Of a stretch of 35,353 nt of DNA, positions 1 to 8,064 are shown one piece after another. Position 1 is the stretch's first letter. The number at the start of each line of letters is the position of its first letter. The notes beneath the pieces are model-generated. The model searched no databases and had not been told where the DNA came from. It saw only the letters and a program-made list of their open reading frames with translations. This DNA comes from Flavobacteriales bacterium UBA3364. GTDB taxonomy: Bacteria; Bacteroidota; Bacteroidia; Flavobacteriales_F; PHOS-HE28. The stretch is taken from positions 1 through 35,353 of the forward strand of contig DEQO01000028.1 in NCBI GenBank assembly GCA_002360495.1. The letters are read 5' to 3'. The translations under genes were made by a program, and so were the position numbers.

Positions 1-1
1 G

Positions 2-34
2 GTGGACGCGGGCAGGAAGAACGTCCTGGGCTGA
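2..34 (+). CDS. Possible 3' end of an upstream gene (partial)
   Basis: The first bases can be read as the last ten codons of a plus-strand gene, ending VDAGRKNVLG and a TGA stop at 32-34. Only this fragment is inside the window, so no family can be assigned. It could equally be non-coding; the other strand gives nothing better. Confidence 0.25.
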   Translation: MDAGRKNVLG

Positions 35-61
35 GCATCCTTCCGACCGGATGGAACCCGG

Positions 62-69
62 TATTTTCG
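62..69 (+). promoter_or_regulatory. -7-like promoter box of the beta-helix gene
   Basis: The octamer TATTTTCG fits TAnnTTyG, a relaxed form of the Bacteroidetes -7 element TAnnTTTG. It lies 61 nt before the ATG of the beta-helix gene. No clear -33 TTG was found. Confidence 0.4.
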
Positions 70-130
70 CACCGCTTCGGTCGAGGACCGGTCACCTCCT
101 GATCGCCCCCCTCTCCTGGATCGTACAGCC

Positions 131-1729
131 ATGCCCGCTATCACCCGCATCATCCCGGTCTGCCTGCTCACCTTGGCGAACACCACGAACAGCCATGCGA
201 CCCGCTATCATGTCGCCATGAACGCCAGTGGCACCGCCAGCGGTCTCAGTTGGGAGAATGCCTTCACCAGCCTGCAGGAAGCGTTGAGCATCGTGATACC
301 GGGCGATGAGATCTGGGTGGCGGCCGGCCAGTACAAGCCCACGAGCGGGACGAGCAGGACCATTTCGTTCCAATTGCGCAGCGGCGTTAACATGTTCGGT
401 GGCTTTGCCGGAACCGAGACCAGTTTGAACGAACGGGACATCGCCGCCAATCCCACCGTGCTCAATGGAGACATCGGTGAGCCGGGTACCAGCACCGACA
501 ATTCCCACAGCGTGGTGACCGCTGACCTGTTGACCATACCCACCATGTTGGACGGCTTCCGCATCATGAACGGCTACAGCGGCAGTGGAAGCGGGTACAA
601 TGGTGGTGGTATGCGCGTGACCAATACGCTGGCGGGTCGCCTTACGGTGCGAAACTGTGCGCTGGTGAACAACTACTCAGGCACCTACGGCGGCGGGATC
701 TACCTCGGCACCGCAAAACTGACGCTCGAGAACTGCGACCTCATCAACAACAGCGCGGGTACGGGCGGCGATGGCGGCGCCATTCTGAACGGCAACAACA
801 ACGGTGGTGAGAGCAGTGTGCTCATCATCCGCGACAGCCGGTTCACGAACAACGCTGCGAGACGGGGAGCCTGCCTTTTCAACAACATCGGCTACGATAC
901 GCTGCTGATCGAACGCAGCATCTTCACCAACAACACGTCGGAGATCAGCATCCTCACGTTCGATGGGTTCAACGAGGCGCGGGTCCTCAACTCGTATATC
1001 ATCGGCAACACGGTGAACGGTTCCAGTGAAAATGTGCTCTACGTGAATGCCTCGTCCGAACTGGACCGGTTCTCGATGATCAACTGCACGGTGGCGCACA
1101 ACTACAACGTGTATTCGGGTTCGCTCCAGGAGGAGATCATCAAGGTGTTGGACACCCAGCACGTCATCCAGAACAGCATCATACACGGCAACACGGCATA
1201 CAACGGCAGGCAGGCGAGCACCAACGTGGTCATCACCAATTCCATTGTGCAGGGTGGCCACTCCAACGGCACCGACATCATCGACCTCGACCCTCAATTC
1301 GCCGCACCTTACACCGGTACACCGACGAACTTCGATGCCACTGCCTTCGACTATCATCCCCTGTCCTCGTCGCCGGCCATCAATGTGGGCAACAACGACC
1401 TGGTGGCGGCCACCTCGTTCTTCGACCTGGATGGCGAGGAGCGCATACAAGGCGGCGTGGTGGACCTGGGCTGCTACGAATCGGACCTGACGGTATCCGT
1501 TGGCGAACCGCGAACCCACCACGGGTGGTTCTTCGAAACAATGCACAACGAGCTCCATTTCACCGGAACGTCCGGGCTGCCGACCACACCCATCACCATC
1601 TACGATCCGACCGGTAAGCGGATGGCCGAATACGGTACGCGCGGAAATGTGGTACATATCGAGCTCCCGGCAGGCATTTACATCGCCGCATCCGCGGAAT
1701 TGGGCTGGCTGAAGATCGTGGTCGACTGA
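131..1729 (+). CDS. Secreted right-handed beta-helix protein with degenerate T9SS tail
   Basis: Predicted exported protein of 532 residues. The N-terminus (MPAITRIIPVCLLTLANTTNSHA) is a signal peptide. Residues about 25-80 contain the block ASGLSWENAFTSLQEAL followed by GDEIWVAAGQYKPT, the usual start of Bacteroidota surface proteins with parallel beta-helix (DUF1565/choice-of-anchor) repeats. Residues about 120-370 are rich in Asn-Asn and Gly ladders such as NCALVNNYSGTYGGGIYL, typical of right-handed beta-helix coils. The last 75 residues (ITIYDPTGKRM, then LPAGIYIA and KIVV) resemble a T9SS type A sorting domain but are weaker than the tail of the protein ending at 27907. A role in adhesion or polysaccharide binding is inference; no catalytic residues were identified. 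It stands alone, 199 bp before the acyltransferase gene. Confidence 0.8.
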   Translation: MPAITRIIPVCLLTLANTTNSHATRYHVAMNASGTASGLSWENAFTSLQEALSIVIPGDEIWVAAGQYKPTSGTSRTISFQLRSGVNMFGGFAGTETSLNERDIAANPTVLNGDIGEPGTSTDNSHSVVTADLLTIPTMLDGFRIMNGYSGSGSGYNGGGMRVTNTLAGRLTVRNCALVNNYSGTYGGGIYLGTAKLTLENCDLINNSAGTGGDGGAILNGNNNGGESSVLIIRDSRFTNNAARRGACLFNNIGYDTLLIERSIFTNNTSEISILTFDGFNEARVLNSYIIGNTVNGSSENVLYVNASSELDRFSMINCTVAHNYNVYSGSLQEEIIKVLDTQHVIQNSIIHGNTAYNGRQASTNVVITNSIVQGGHSNGTDIIDLDPQFAAPYTGTPTNFDATAFDYHPLSSSPAINVGNNDLVAATSFFDLDGEERIQGGVVDLGCYESDLTVSVGEPRTHHGWFFETMHNELHFTGTSGLPTTPITIYDPTGKRMAEYGTRGNVVHIELPAGIYIAASAELGWLKIVVD

Positions 1730-1928
1730 TCCCTTTTTCGTCCTTCACCCTTCGCTGGCCGAGCGCCCCACTCCATGAACCCCGGGATCCAGCTGTCGTG
1801 GCCCTGCTCGATGGTGGTGTAGTCCCTCCTTCGTCCTTTTTCGACACCTTCGCGCGCCCGGGGAGGAGGTAGTGCCATGGCCATCACCAAGGCGCGCCGA
1901 TCCACCGGATGAGGCCCACTGACCGACG

Positions 1929-3365
1929 ATGCTGTTCAATACGCTTGAATTCGCGCTTTTCTACCCGCTCGTGTTCGTGCTTTATTGGTTCGTGACGCGC
2001 CGTTCGCTCCGGCTGCAGAACATCATGCTGCTCGTGGCCAGCTATTACTTCTACGGGCGCTGGGACTGGCGTTTCATGTTCCTGCTGATCTTCTCGACGT
2101 TCCTGGACTATTTCTCCGGTCTCCAGATACACCGGGCCGGTACTCGCGCTGCGAAACGCGCCTGGCTGATCGCCAGTGTGGGCATCAACCTGGGCTTCCT
2201 GGGTTGTTTCAAGTACTACAACTTCTTCGCCTCCTCCTTCGCCGACATGGTGGGCGCCTTCGGGTTCGAGTCCGATCCGATCTTTCTCACCGTGATCCTT
2301 CCCGTGGGGATCTCCTTCTACACCTTCCACGGCCTCTCCTACGTGTTCGACATCTACTACGACCGGATCAAGCCAACGACGGACCCGGTCGATTACGCCC
2401 TGTTCGTGGGGTTCTTTCCCTTGCTGGTAGCAGGACCGATCGAACGTGCAACACACCTTTTACCGCAGATCCAACGCCCCCGCCAATTCGACGTGGCACG
2501 GGCGGTCGACGGATGCCGTCAAGTGCTCTGGGGCGTATTCAAGAAGGTGGTCATCGCGGACAACGCCGCCGAAGTGGTGAATTCGATCTTCGAAGGTTCT
2601 GCGACGGCTTCGGGCAGTACGCTCCTGTTCGGTGCGGTCCTTTTCGCTTTCCAGATCTACGGTGACTTCTCCGGCTATTCGGACATCGCACTCGGGACGG
2701 CCAGGCTGCTCGGCATTGAACTGCTCCAGAATTTCTCCTTCCCCTACTTCTCCCGGGATATCGCCGAGTTCTGGCGCCGATGGCACATCTCGCTCTCATC
2801 CTGGTTCCGGGACTATGTCTATATCCCCTTGGGCGGGAGTCGCGGTGGCACCTGGATGAAGGTGCGCAACACCTCCATCATCTTCCTGGTCAGCGGGTTC
2901 TGGCACGGCGCCAATTGGACCTTCGTGGCCTGGGGCGCACTGCACGCCTTGTTCTTTCTTCCCCTGCTGTTGTCGGGCACGAACCGCAGCAACATGTCCA
3001 TTGTGGCGCAGAACAGGATGCTGCCCAACCTACGCGAACTGATGGGCATGGTCACGACCTTCCTATGCGTGGTCCTGGCCTGGGTCTTCTTTCGCGCAGA
3101 GGATCTGCACCACGCGACCGGCTACCTCGGCGGGATCTTCTCCAGCTCTTTGTTCTCCGCCCCGGTCGGCATTCCGTTGCAGCTCTTGATGCTCATCGGC
3201 TTCTTCCTGCTGATCGAGTGGGGTGGCCGTCACGGCACGTATGGGTTGCAGGTGATCGGGCTCTCCTGGCCACGCCCGCTGCGCTGGGTGCTGTATTATG
3301 GGGTCCTTTTCCTCGTGTTCCGTTTCACCGGCCGGTCGGAGGAGTTCATCTATTTCCAATTCTGA
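1929..3365 (+). CDS. MBOAT family membrane-bound O-acyltransferase (AlgI/DltB-like)
   Basis: A 478-residue polytopic membrane protein of the MBOAT family, which transfers acyl groups across the inner membrane to extracytoplasmic hydroxyls on polysaccharides or other envelope polymers. The start MLFNTLEFALFYPLVF is the usual start of AlgI-like proteins. The block RRWHISLSSWFRDYVYIPLGG (about residues 284-304) is the conserved family core, with His286, and the catalytic His326 lies in FWHGANWTF. Length is normal. The partner gene starts 4 bp after the stop, the classic pairing of an MBOAT channel/acyltransferase with an SGNH-type periplasmic transferase. No alginate, teichoic acid or capsule genes are nearby, so the acceptor is unknown. 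No promoter box was found in the 199 bp upstream. Confidence 0.93.
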   Translation: MLFNTLEFALFYPLVFVLYWFVTRRSLRLQNIMLLVASYYFYGRWDWRFMFLLIFSTFLDYFSGLQIHRAGTRAAKRAWLIASVGINLGFLGCFKYYNFFASSFADMVGAFGFESDPIFLTVILPVGISFYTFHGLSYVFDIYYDRIKPTTDPVDYALFVGFFPLLVAGPIERATHLLPQIQRPRQFDVARAVDGCRQVLWGVFKKVVIADNAAEVVNSIFEGSATASGSTLLFGAVLFAFQIYGDFSGYSDIALGTARLLGIELLQNFSFPYFSRDIAEFWRRWHISLSSWFRDYVYIPLGGSRGGTWMKVRNTSIIFLVSGFWHGANWTFVAWGALHALFFLPLLLSGTNRSNMSIVAQNRMLPNLRELMGMVTTFLCVVLAWVFFRAEDLHHATGYLGGIFSSSLFSAPVGIPLQLLMLIGFFLLIEWGGRHGTYGLQVIGLSWPRPLRWVLYYGVLFLVFRFTGRSEEFIYFQF

Positions 3366-3369
3366 TCGC

Positions 3370-4314
3370 ATGGGAACCTTCTTCCGGCGGTTGACGCTCT
3401 TTGCACTGGTGCCTTTCGCCGTAGCGATCATCACGCTGCTGGCAGCCGATGGACGCACCGATCCGTACTACCTCCGCTTCACGACCCCTCGCCAGTCGAG
3501 CCTCATCCTTGGTAGCAGCCGACCGGCGCAGGGCATCCGGCCGCAGGTACTGGACAGTGTGCTGCGTGCACACGGCAAGGAGGTACGATCCTTCAACTAC
3601 GGTTTCGCACTGGGATATTCGAACTATGGTGGGTCCTATTTGAACAGTATCCTCAGGAAGTTGGATCCTAAGGCGACGGATGGGGTGTTCGTCCTGGCGG
3701 TCGATCCCTGGGGCGTCGCCGACACTCATTCACCAGGATCGAAGGCTCCGGGCAAGGCGGGTGGTTCCTTCATCGCCACCATGAAATGCGTGAACATGGA
3801 CCCGAACATCGAGTACCTGCTCACGGTGTACGACCAGCCGTTGCTGAGCATCCTCTTCCCGGACCGGAATTCACCTGGAGGCAGGATGTTGCTGCATGAG
3901 GATGGCTGGCTCGAAGTGGAGGTTCCCATGTTGCCGGCCGAAGTGGAGAAGCGCACACAGGCCAAGTTGAAGGAGTATAGGACGCAGCGCCTACCGGGAG
4001 CGGCCATTTCCCCGGTCAGGACCAGTTACCTCGCGCTCACCATCGATACATTACAAAAACATGGGACCGTCCTGCTGGTGCGACTTCCGGTGGATCCACG
4101 CATGCTCGCCTTGGAAGATTCTTTCGCTCCGCACTTCAACAAGCTGATGAAGGCCGTGGCGAGTTCGAAGGGCGTCGAGTATCTGGACTTCTCCGAAGAA
4201 GGCAGCTCTTGGGCCTACACGGACGGGAACCACCTTACACCGGAAAGCGGTGCGGGAGTGACCGCGGTGATCGCCGAGCATCTGGCGAAGGTGATGGACG
4301 GTACGCAACAGTAA
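3370..4314 (+). CDS. SGNH-like periplasmic partner of the MBOAT acyltransferase
   Basis: A 314-residue protein with one N-terminal membrane anchor (FFRRLTLFALVPFAVAIITLLA) and a periplasmic domain. The block ILGSSRPAQGI carries a candidate nucleophile Ser49 or Ser50, as in SGNH block I. DGNHLTP near the C-terminus supplies Asp285 and His288, as in SGNH block V. This architecture resembles DltD/AlgJ-type partners that take an acyl group delivered by an MBOAT protein and put it on the final acceptor. The ATG at 3370 was chosen because it gives a clean anchor and lies 4 bp after the MBOAT stop; a longer frame from 3298 would overlap that gene. The overall sequence is otherwise not recognisable, so the exact family is uncertain. 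Its 3' end overlaps the open frame of the truncated gene on the other strand by 80 bp. Confidence 0.8.
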   Translation: MGTFFRRLTLFALVPFAVAIITLLAADGRTDPYYLRFTTPRQSSLILGSSRPAQGIRPQVLDSVLRAHGKEVRSFNYGFALGYSNYGGSYLNSILRKLDPKATDGVFVLAVDPWGVADTHSPGSKAPGKAGGSFIATMKCVNMDPNIEYLLTVYDQPLLSILFPDRNSPGGRMLLHEDGWLEVEVPMLPAEVEKRTQAKLKEYRTQRLPGAAISPVRTSYLALTIDTLQKHGTVLLVRLPVDPRMLALEDSFAPHFNKLMKAVASSKGVEYLDFSEEGSSWAYTDGNHLTPESGAGVTAVIAEHLAKVMDGTQQ

Positions 4315-4777
4315 AAGGCGAAAACACGGGAGCCCCTGGCGAACCCACCTTCCCCAGCGTGGACCACTTTCCACCGGGCAACATGGAGGCCGGGTCGAGT
4401 GCGCACACATGGAAGGTCGCCATGTCGCTGGACCGGTCCACCGACGGCGCCAGAGCATTGACCCGGCCCTTCATGTGGAAGAGATACCATGGCTCCAGCT
4501 TGGCGCCGTCCCGCTCAGGGGAGAATGTGCTGGACGCTTCCAGCTTCACATCCTGCCCATACCGCTCTATCGATACTTCGTTGGCCGGTGCTTCACGTTG
4601 CACGAAGTATCCGTTTTCATCGGAACCTAGTTCGCATTGGAGCGAAGGGAACTTTTGACCGTGCTCGATCCCGGGACCAAAGGTCACCTCGAGTCCTGTG
4701 GCTATCTGCCCGAGCACACAGGAGGGCAAAGGAAACACCGACCAGAAAAGCAAAACAGCCGGAACGGATCGCGTCAT
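4235..4777 (-). pseudogene. 5' remnant of a secreted-protein gene (3' truncated)
   Basis: Read on the minus strand, the frame starts with a good signal peptide (MTRSVPAVLLFWSVFPLPSCVLGQ). About 120 protein-like residues follow, including GSDENGYFVQR, VSIERYGQDVKLEAS and EPWYLFHMKGRVNAL. The pattern resembles the N-terminal part of long (about 450-500 residue) Bacteroidota secreted proteins in which each strand reports a tracked value. After about residue 145 (nt about 4345) the translation becomes Pro/Arg/Ser-rich and runs antisense into the SGNH gene, so the real protein sequence stops where that gene ends. I infer a truncated gene with an accidental tail, not a complete 180-residue protein. 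It lies 78 bp downstream of rimK on the same strand. LPSC could be a poor lipobox. Confidence 0.6.
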
Positions 4778-4855
4778 GCCCGAATGTGCCGGGCGACCGG
4801 GACCGCAGGTCCAGCGACAAGGCGAGGGACAGGCCGTTCCGAAACCCAGGCCCGG

Positions 4856-5728
4856 CTACACGTTCCGCTCAATGAACTTCACGATCTCCCCGGCGATGTC
4901 CTGGCCGGTGGCGGCCTCGATGCCCTCGAGACCCGGAGAACTGTTCACTTCGATCACCAGCGGTCCTCGCTCGCTCTGGAGCATGTCCACACCGGCCACA
5001 TGCAGGCCCAGCGCTTTGGCGGCCTTGATGGCCGTGACCTCTTCCTCATGGCTGAGTTCGATCAGTTCGGCCGTGCCTCCCCGATGCAGGTTGCTACGGA
5101 ATTCGCCATCCTTGCCGGTCCGTTTCATGGCACCTACGATGCGGCCATCCACTACGAAGGCCCGGATATCGACCCCCCGGCTCTCCTTGATGAACTCCTG
5201 CACGATGACCCGTGCCTTGAGGCTATTGAAGGCCTCGCAGACAGCGATCGCCGCCTTCTTCGTATCGGCCAATACCACGCCCAAACCCTGCGTCCCTTCC
5301 AACAACTTGATGATGCAGGGAGCCCCACCGACACTGTCCACGATACTGGCCACGTCCTTGCTGTAATTGGTGAAGACCGTCTTGGGGATGCCCACACCAC
5401 TACGGGTGAGGATCTGCATACTGCGGAGCTTGTCCCGGCTCCTGACCAAGGCCTGGCTCTCCGTGGTGGTGAAGACCTTCATCATCTCGAACTGGCGCAC
5501 CACGGCTGTCCCGTAGAAGGTGACGCTGGCCCCGATCCGCGGGATCACGGCGTCCACGTCCACCAACGGTTTTCCCCCATAGGTCACTTGAGGGTTCTTT
5601 TGCTCGATCAGGATGTCGCACTTCACGTGGTCCACCACCCGGGCGGTATGCCCACGGGCCTCGCAGGCCTCCACCAGCCGCTTGGTGGAATAGAGCTTGG
5701 TGTCGCGTGAAAGGACGACGATGTTCAT
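4856..5728 (-). CDS. rimK: RimK-type ATP-grasp alpha-L-glutamate ligase
   Basis: A 290-residue ATP-grasp ligase. RimK proteins add glutamate residues to the C-terminus of ribosomal protein S6; close relatives act on coenzyme F420 or other carboxylates. The N-terminal half starts MNIVVLSRDTKLYSTKRL, the standard RimK opening. The ATP-grasp domain (about 95-290) shows KLLEGTQGLGV (141-151), the segment around VQEFIKESRGVDIR, and the C-terminal metal/ATP motif GVDMLQ...VIEVNSSPGLEGIE. The start at 5728 was chosen over an in-frame ATG 10 codons upstream because the family begins there and because a promoter box precedes it. rpsF is not in the window, so S6 as substrate rests on family membership only. 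Confidence 0.9.
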   Translation of the reverse strand: MNIVVLSRDTKLYSTKRLVEACEARGHTARVVDHVKCDILIEQKNPQVTYGGKPLVDVDAVIPRIGASVTFYGTAVVRQFEMMKVFTTTESQALVRSRDKLRSMQILTRSGVGIPKTVFTNYSKDVASIVDSVGGAPCIIKLLEGTQGLGVVLADTKKAAIAVCEAFNSLKARVIVQEFIKESRGVDIRAFVVDGRIVGAMKRTGKDGEFRSNLHRGGTAELIELSHEEEVTAIKAAKALGLHVAGVDMLQSERGPLVIEVNSSPGLEGIEAATGQDIAGEIVKFIERNV

Positions 5729-5755
5729 GGGCTGGACGGGTCGGGGGAAGCCCGG

Positions 5756-5763
5756 CAAAAGTA
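5756..5763 (-). promoter_or_regulatory. -7 promoter box of rimK
   Basis: Minus-strand TACTTTTG is an exact match to the Bacteroidetes -7 element TAnnTTTG, ending 27 nt before the chosen rimK start. No -33 TTG is evident. Confidence 0.55.
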
Positions 5764-5838
5764 GTGGTGCAGGACGTTGACGGACCGCAGAACCACCCGC
5801 AAAACGGAGCGTTAAGGATCCGTTATCCTGCGATGACC

Positions 5839-5846
5839 TAAATTCG
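5839..5846 (+). promoter_or_regulatory. -7-like promoter box of the dioxygenase operon
   Basis: TAAATTCG fits TAnnTTyG and ends 20 nt before the GTG start of the dioxygenase gene. It would drive the PhyH, DUF4833 and perhaps SDR genes. Confidence 0.45.
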
Positions 5847-5866
5847 CCGATCCAGAAAAAGCACCT

Positions 5867-6676
5867 GTGGCAAGGATCGTTGAAGCAAGCACTCCCTTAG
5901 GGCCGACCCTTACAGCCGACCAGAAGCGCTCCTTCCACACGAGCGGCATCATCCATTTCCCTGGTTTCATCAGCCGGGAGACCGTGAAAACACTCTGGAA
6001 GGCCTGTGAAGCGATACAGGACAAGTGGATAGCCGAAGACATCAAGATGGTCAACGGCATCCCCGTCAAGTGGGGCCATGATGTGGACGGCAAACGCATC
6101 GTACAACGTTTCGCCTTCGCGAACCAGCATAGTACGGTCCTCGCCGAATTCCTGAAGGACCCACGATTCAACATCCTTCTGGACCTCGTGGGGCCTGAAG
6201 CGCGGCTCGGGGTCAACGAAAAGGACGGATTGGTGGTGAACCACTATGTGAATACGGATGCGAGCATGTTCACCCAGATGGGCTGGCATACCGACAGCGT
6301 CCGGGACATCTTCCTGGGGAAGAGGATCCTGCCGATGCTCAACGTCGGCATCCACTTGGACGACCAGGACCCGGCCAATGGTGGCCTGCGTTTACTCCCC
6401 GGCACGCACGAGCAGAACATGTGGAACATGCTCTTCAGGAAGACCAACTTCCTGAACAACAAGCCCGATGCGCGGGAGGTGGCCTTCGCCATAAAGGCAG
6501 GCGATCTGACGATCCACGACGGTCGTTGCTGGCACCGGGTGCAACGCAGCAGTTTGGTGGGCGAAGCAAGTCGTCGCCGGGTCATGTACATCCCCATCAT
6601 CGCCGGCAGCTACTCGCCGAAGTCGGCCGATAGTCCAACGCCGTTCTATCATCGGTTCAGCCACTTGGTGAGGTGA
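5867..6676 (+). CDS. Phytanoyl-CoA dioxygenase family (PhyH) Fe(II)/2-oxoglutarate oxygenase
   Basis: A 269-residue member of the PhyH family of Fe(II)- and 2-oxoglutarate-dependent hydroxylases. The facial triad is visible as His141 and Asp143 in MGWHTD and His223 in CWHRV. NGGLRLLPGTH (171-181) is the family's core strand, and an Arg in RRRVM (236-240) probably binds 2-oxoglutarate. The start is GTG at 5867; no ATG gives a better N-terminus, and a promoter box ends 20 nt upstream. The stop TGA overlaps the next gene's ATG in TGATG, so the two are translationally coupled. Substrates in this family range from fatty acyl-CoA to small metabolites, and nothing here identifies this one. Confidence 0.88.
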   Translation: MARIVEASTPLGPTLTADQKRSFHTSGIIHFPGFISRETVKTLWKACEAIQDKWIAEDIKMVNGIPVKWGHDVDGKRIVQRFAFANQHSTVLAEFLKDPRFNILLDLVGPEARLGVNEKDGLVVNHYVNTDASMFTQMGWHTDSVRDIFLGKRILPMLNVGIHLDDQDPANGGLRLLPGTHEQNMWNMLFRKTNFLNNKPDAREVAFAIKAGDLTIHDGRCWHRVQRSSLVGEASRRRVMYIPIIAGSYSPKSADSPTPFYHRFSHLVR

Positions 6677-7227
6677 TGTGCTTCCGTCGCGCCCCGTTGC
6701 TGGCGGCGGTATTCGTTCCCTTCATCTGCTACGCACAACCGGCGACCGAGCCCCCTTCGGTCTTCGATGCATTCCCCGTTCCGCCACCCGGCAAGGAACT
6801 CCTGTTCTACCTCCAGCGCAACAAGAACGCGAACGCCATTGTATATGAAGCACGCTTGGACCAGCATGGGCAGTTGATGGCCAAGGACCCGGTGGTGGTG
6901 CATTGGATCCGTTACACGGACGGCGGTAAACGCGAGGGCATCAGCATTTTTGAGGATAAATGGGCTTATGGCGTGCGGCATACCCGTACGGAGAAAGGCG
7001 TGGCCCGGATGCGTTTCGTCGCGAGCAACAAGTATCCGTTCCGTGTAGAGGTCGCCAAGGACGGCCAGGCGGAGGCGCGTATGATGATCAATGGCCAATA
7101 CGCCAGGTTGCGCCATGTGGAGGTCCAAGCCAAGGAGTCGAGCTTCCTGCCGAAAGTGTTGCATGTGGACCTTTATGGAACGGTGGTCGGCACTGGCGAG
7201 GAGATCCACGAACGGATCTTCCCCTGA
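6676..7227 (+). CDS. Exported DUF4833 domain protein
   Basis: A 183-residue protein with a signal peptide (MCFRRAPLLAAVFVPFICYAQ) and a DUF4833-like body. The recognisable blocks are LLFYLQRNKNANAIVYEA and VVVHWIRYTDGG, followed by WAYGVRH. The family is common in Bacteroidota and has no known function. The ATG at 6676 overlaps the stop of the dioxygenase gene (TGATG); a GTG one codon earlier is also possible. The coupling suggests co-expression with the oxygenase, but a shared pathway is inference only. Confidence 0.8.
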   Translation: MCFRRAPLLAAVFVPFICYAQPATEPPSVFDAFPVPPPGKELLFYLQRNKNANAIVYEARLDQHGQLMAKDPVVVHWIRYTDGGKREGISIFEDKWAYGVRHTRTEKGVARMRFVASNKYPFRVEVAKDGQAEARMMINGQYARLRHVEVQAKESSFLPKVLHVDLYGTVVGTGEEIHERIFP

Positions 7228-7257
7228 GGCCCGGAAAGCGAACGAATCCAAGGGAAC

Positions 7258-8064
7258 ATGACCTCACCTGCGAAAGGCTACGCGTTGATCACCGGTGCCA
7301 GCCAAGGCATCGGCGCAGCAGTCGCCCTGGAGTTGGCCCGGAAAGGGTTCGGTGTGGTGGTCACCGCCCGTTCAGAGGATGCCTTGCGCCAGGTATGTGC
7401 CGCAGCGGCGGCGCTGAACAACGGGCATGCCCGCGCAATCGCCGTGGATCTTTCCGCTCCGGATGGTGTGGACCGTATCGTCCGGTCCGTTTCCGAACAA
7501 GGACTGCCCCTCTCCTGCCTTGTCAACAACGCCGGCCAGGGACTTTGGGGTATGTTCGACGAGCTGACCCTGGATGACCAGCGGCGCATGATGCACCTGA
7601 ACATGACGGTACCGGTGGCACTCACGCACCAGTTGCTCCCGCTCCTACGAAAAGCGCCGGAGGCATACATCCTGAACGTCGCCAGCATGGTCGCGCATCA
7701 TGCGCTGGGAAGCATGGCCGTTTACAGCGGCAGCAAAGCGTTCGTTCTCCGGTGGTCGCGGTCCTTGAGGATCGAACTGAAGGGAACCAACATCCGCGTG
7801 ACCTGTTGCAGTCCGGGTAGCGTGATCACGGGCTTCACCCAACGGGCCGGGATGCAGGCCATGGACGATCTGGCCAGGAAATTCGGGACCGGACCCGAGC
7901 CCGTGGCCAAGGCCGCGGTTGCCGCCCTTTTGCACGGAAAGGCCGAAGTGATCCCCGGCCTGATGAACGTCGTCGCCAGCAAACTACAAGGGTTGCTACC
8001 CACTGGACTGAGCGAGTCGATCGCCAGCGGGATCTACCTCAAGCGGCTCCGTTCCCGGAAGTAG
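7258..8064 (+). CDS. Short-chain dehydrogenase/reductase (SDR), NADP-type
   Basis: A 268-residue classical SDR. The Rossmann cofactor motif TGASQGIG is at 12-19, NNAG at 90-93, the catalytic Ser at 143 (NVASM), and YxxxK at Tyr156/Lys160 in YSGSK. Arg near the end of beta-2 (TARSED) favours NADP(H) over NAD(H). The sequence resembles the DltE/YqjQ group of oxidoreductases that act on acyl or lipid substrates, but the substrate cannot be read from the sequence. The gene lies 30 bp after the DUF4833 gene with no promoter box between, so it is probably the third gene of that operon. Its 3' end overlaps the convergent PAP2_C gene by 26 bp. Confidence 0.92.
   Translation: MTSPAKGYALITGASQGIGAAVALELARKGFGVVVTARSEDALRQVCAAAAALNNGHARAIAVDLSAPDGVDRIVRSVSEQGLPLSCLVNNAGQGLWGMFDELTLDDQRRMMHLNMTVPVALTHQLLPLLRKAPEAYILNVASMVAHHALGSMAVYSGSKAFVLRWSRSLRIELKGTNIRVTCCSPGSVITGFTQRAGMQAMDDLARKFGTGPEPVAKAAVAALLHGKAEVIPGLMNVVASKLQGLLPTGLSESIASGIYLKRLRSRK

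Noticed and set aside
4637..5710. Long plus-strand open frame (357 codons) opposite rimK
   Set aside because: It lies wholly over rimK, whose protein motifs are clear; the frame is rich in His, Arg and Asp and shows no family features, as expected for an antisense frame in GC-rich DNA.
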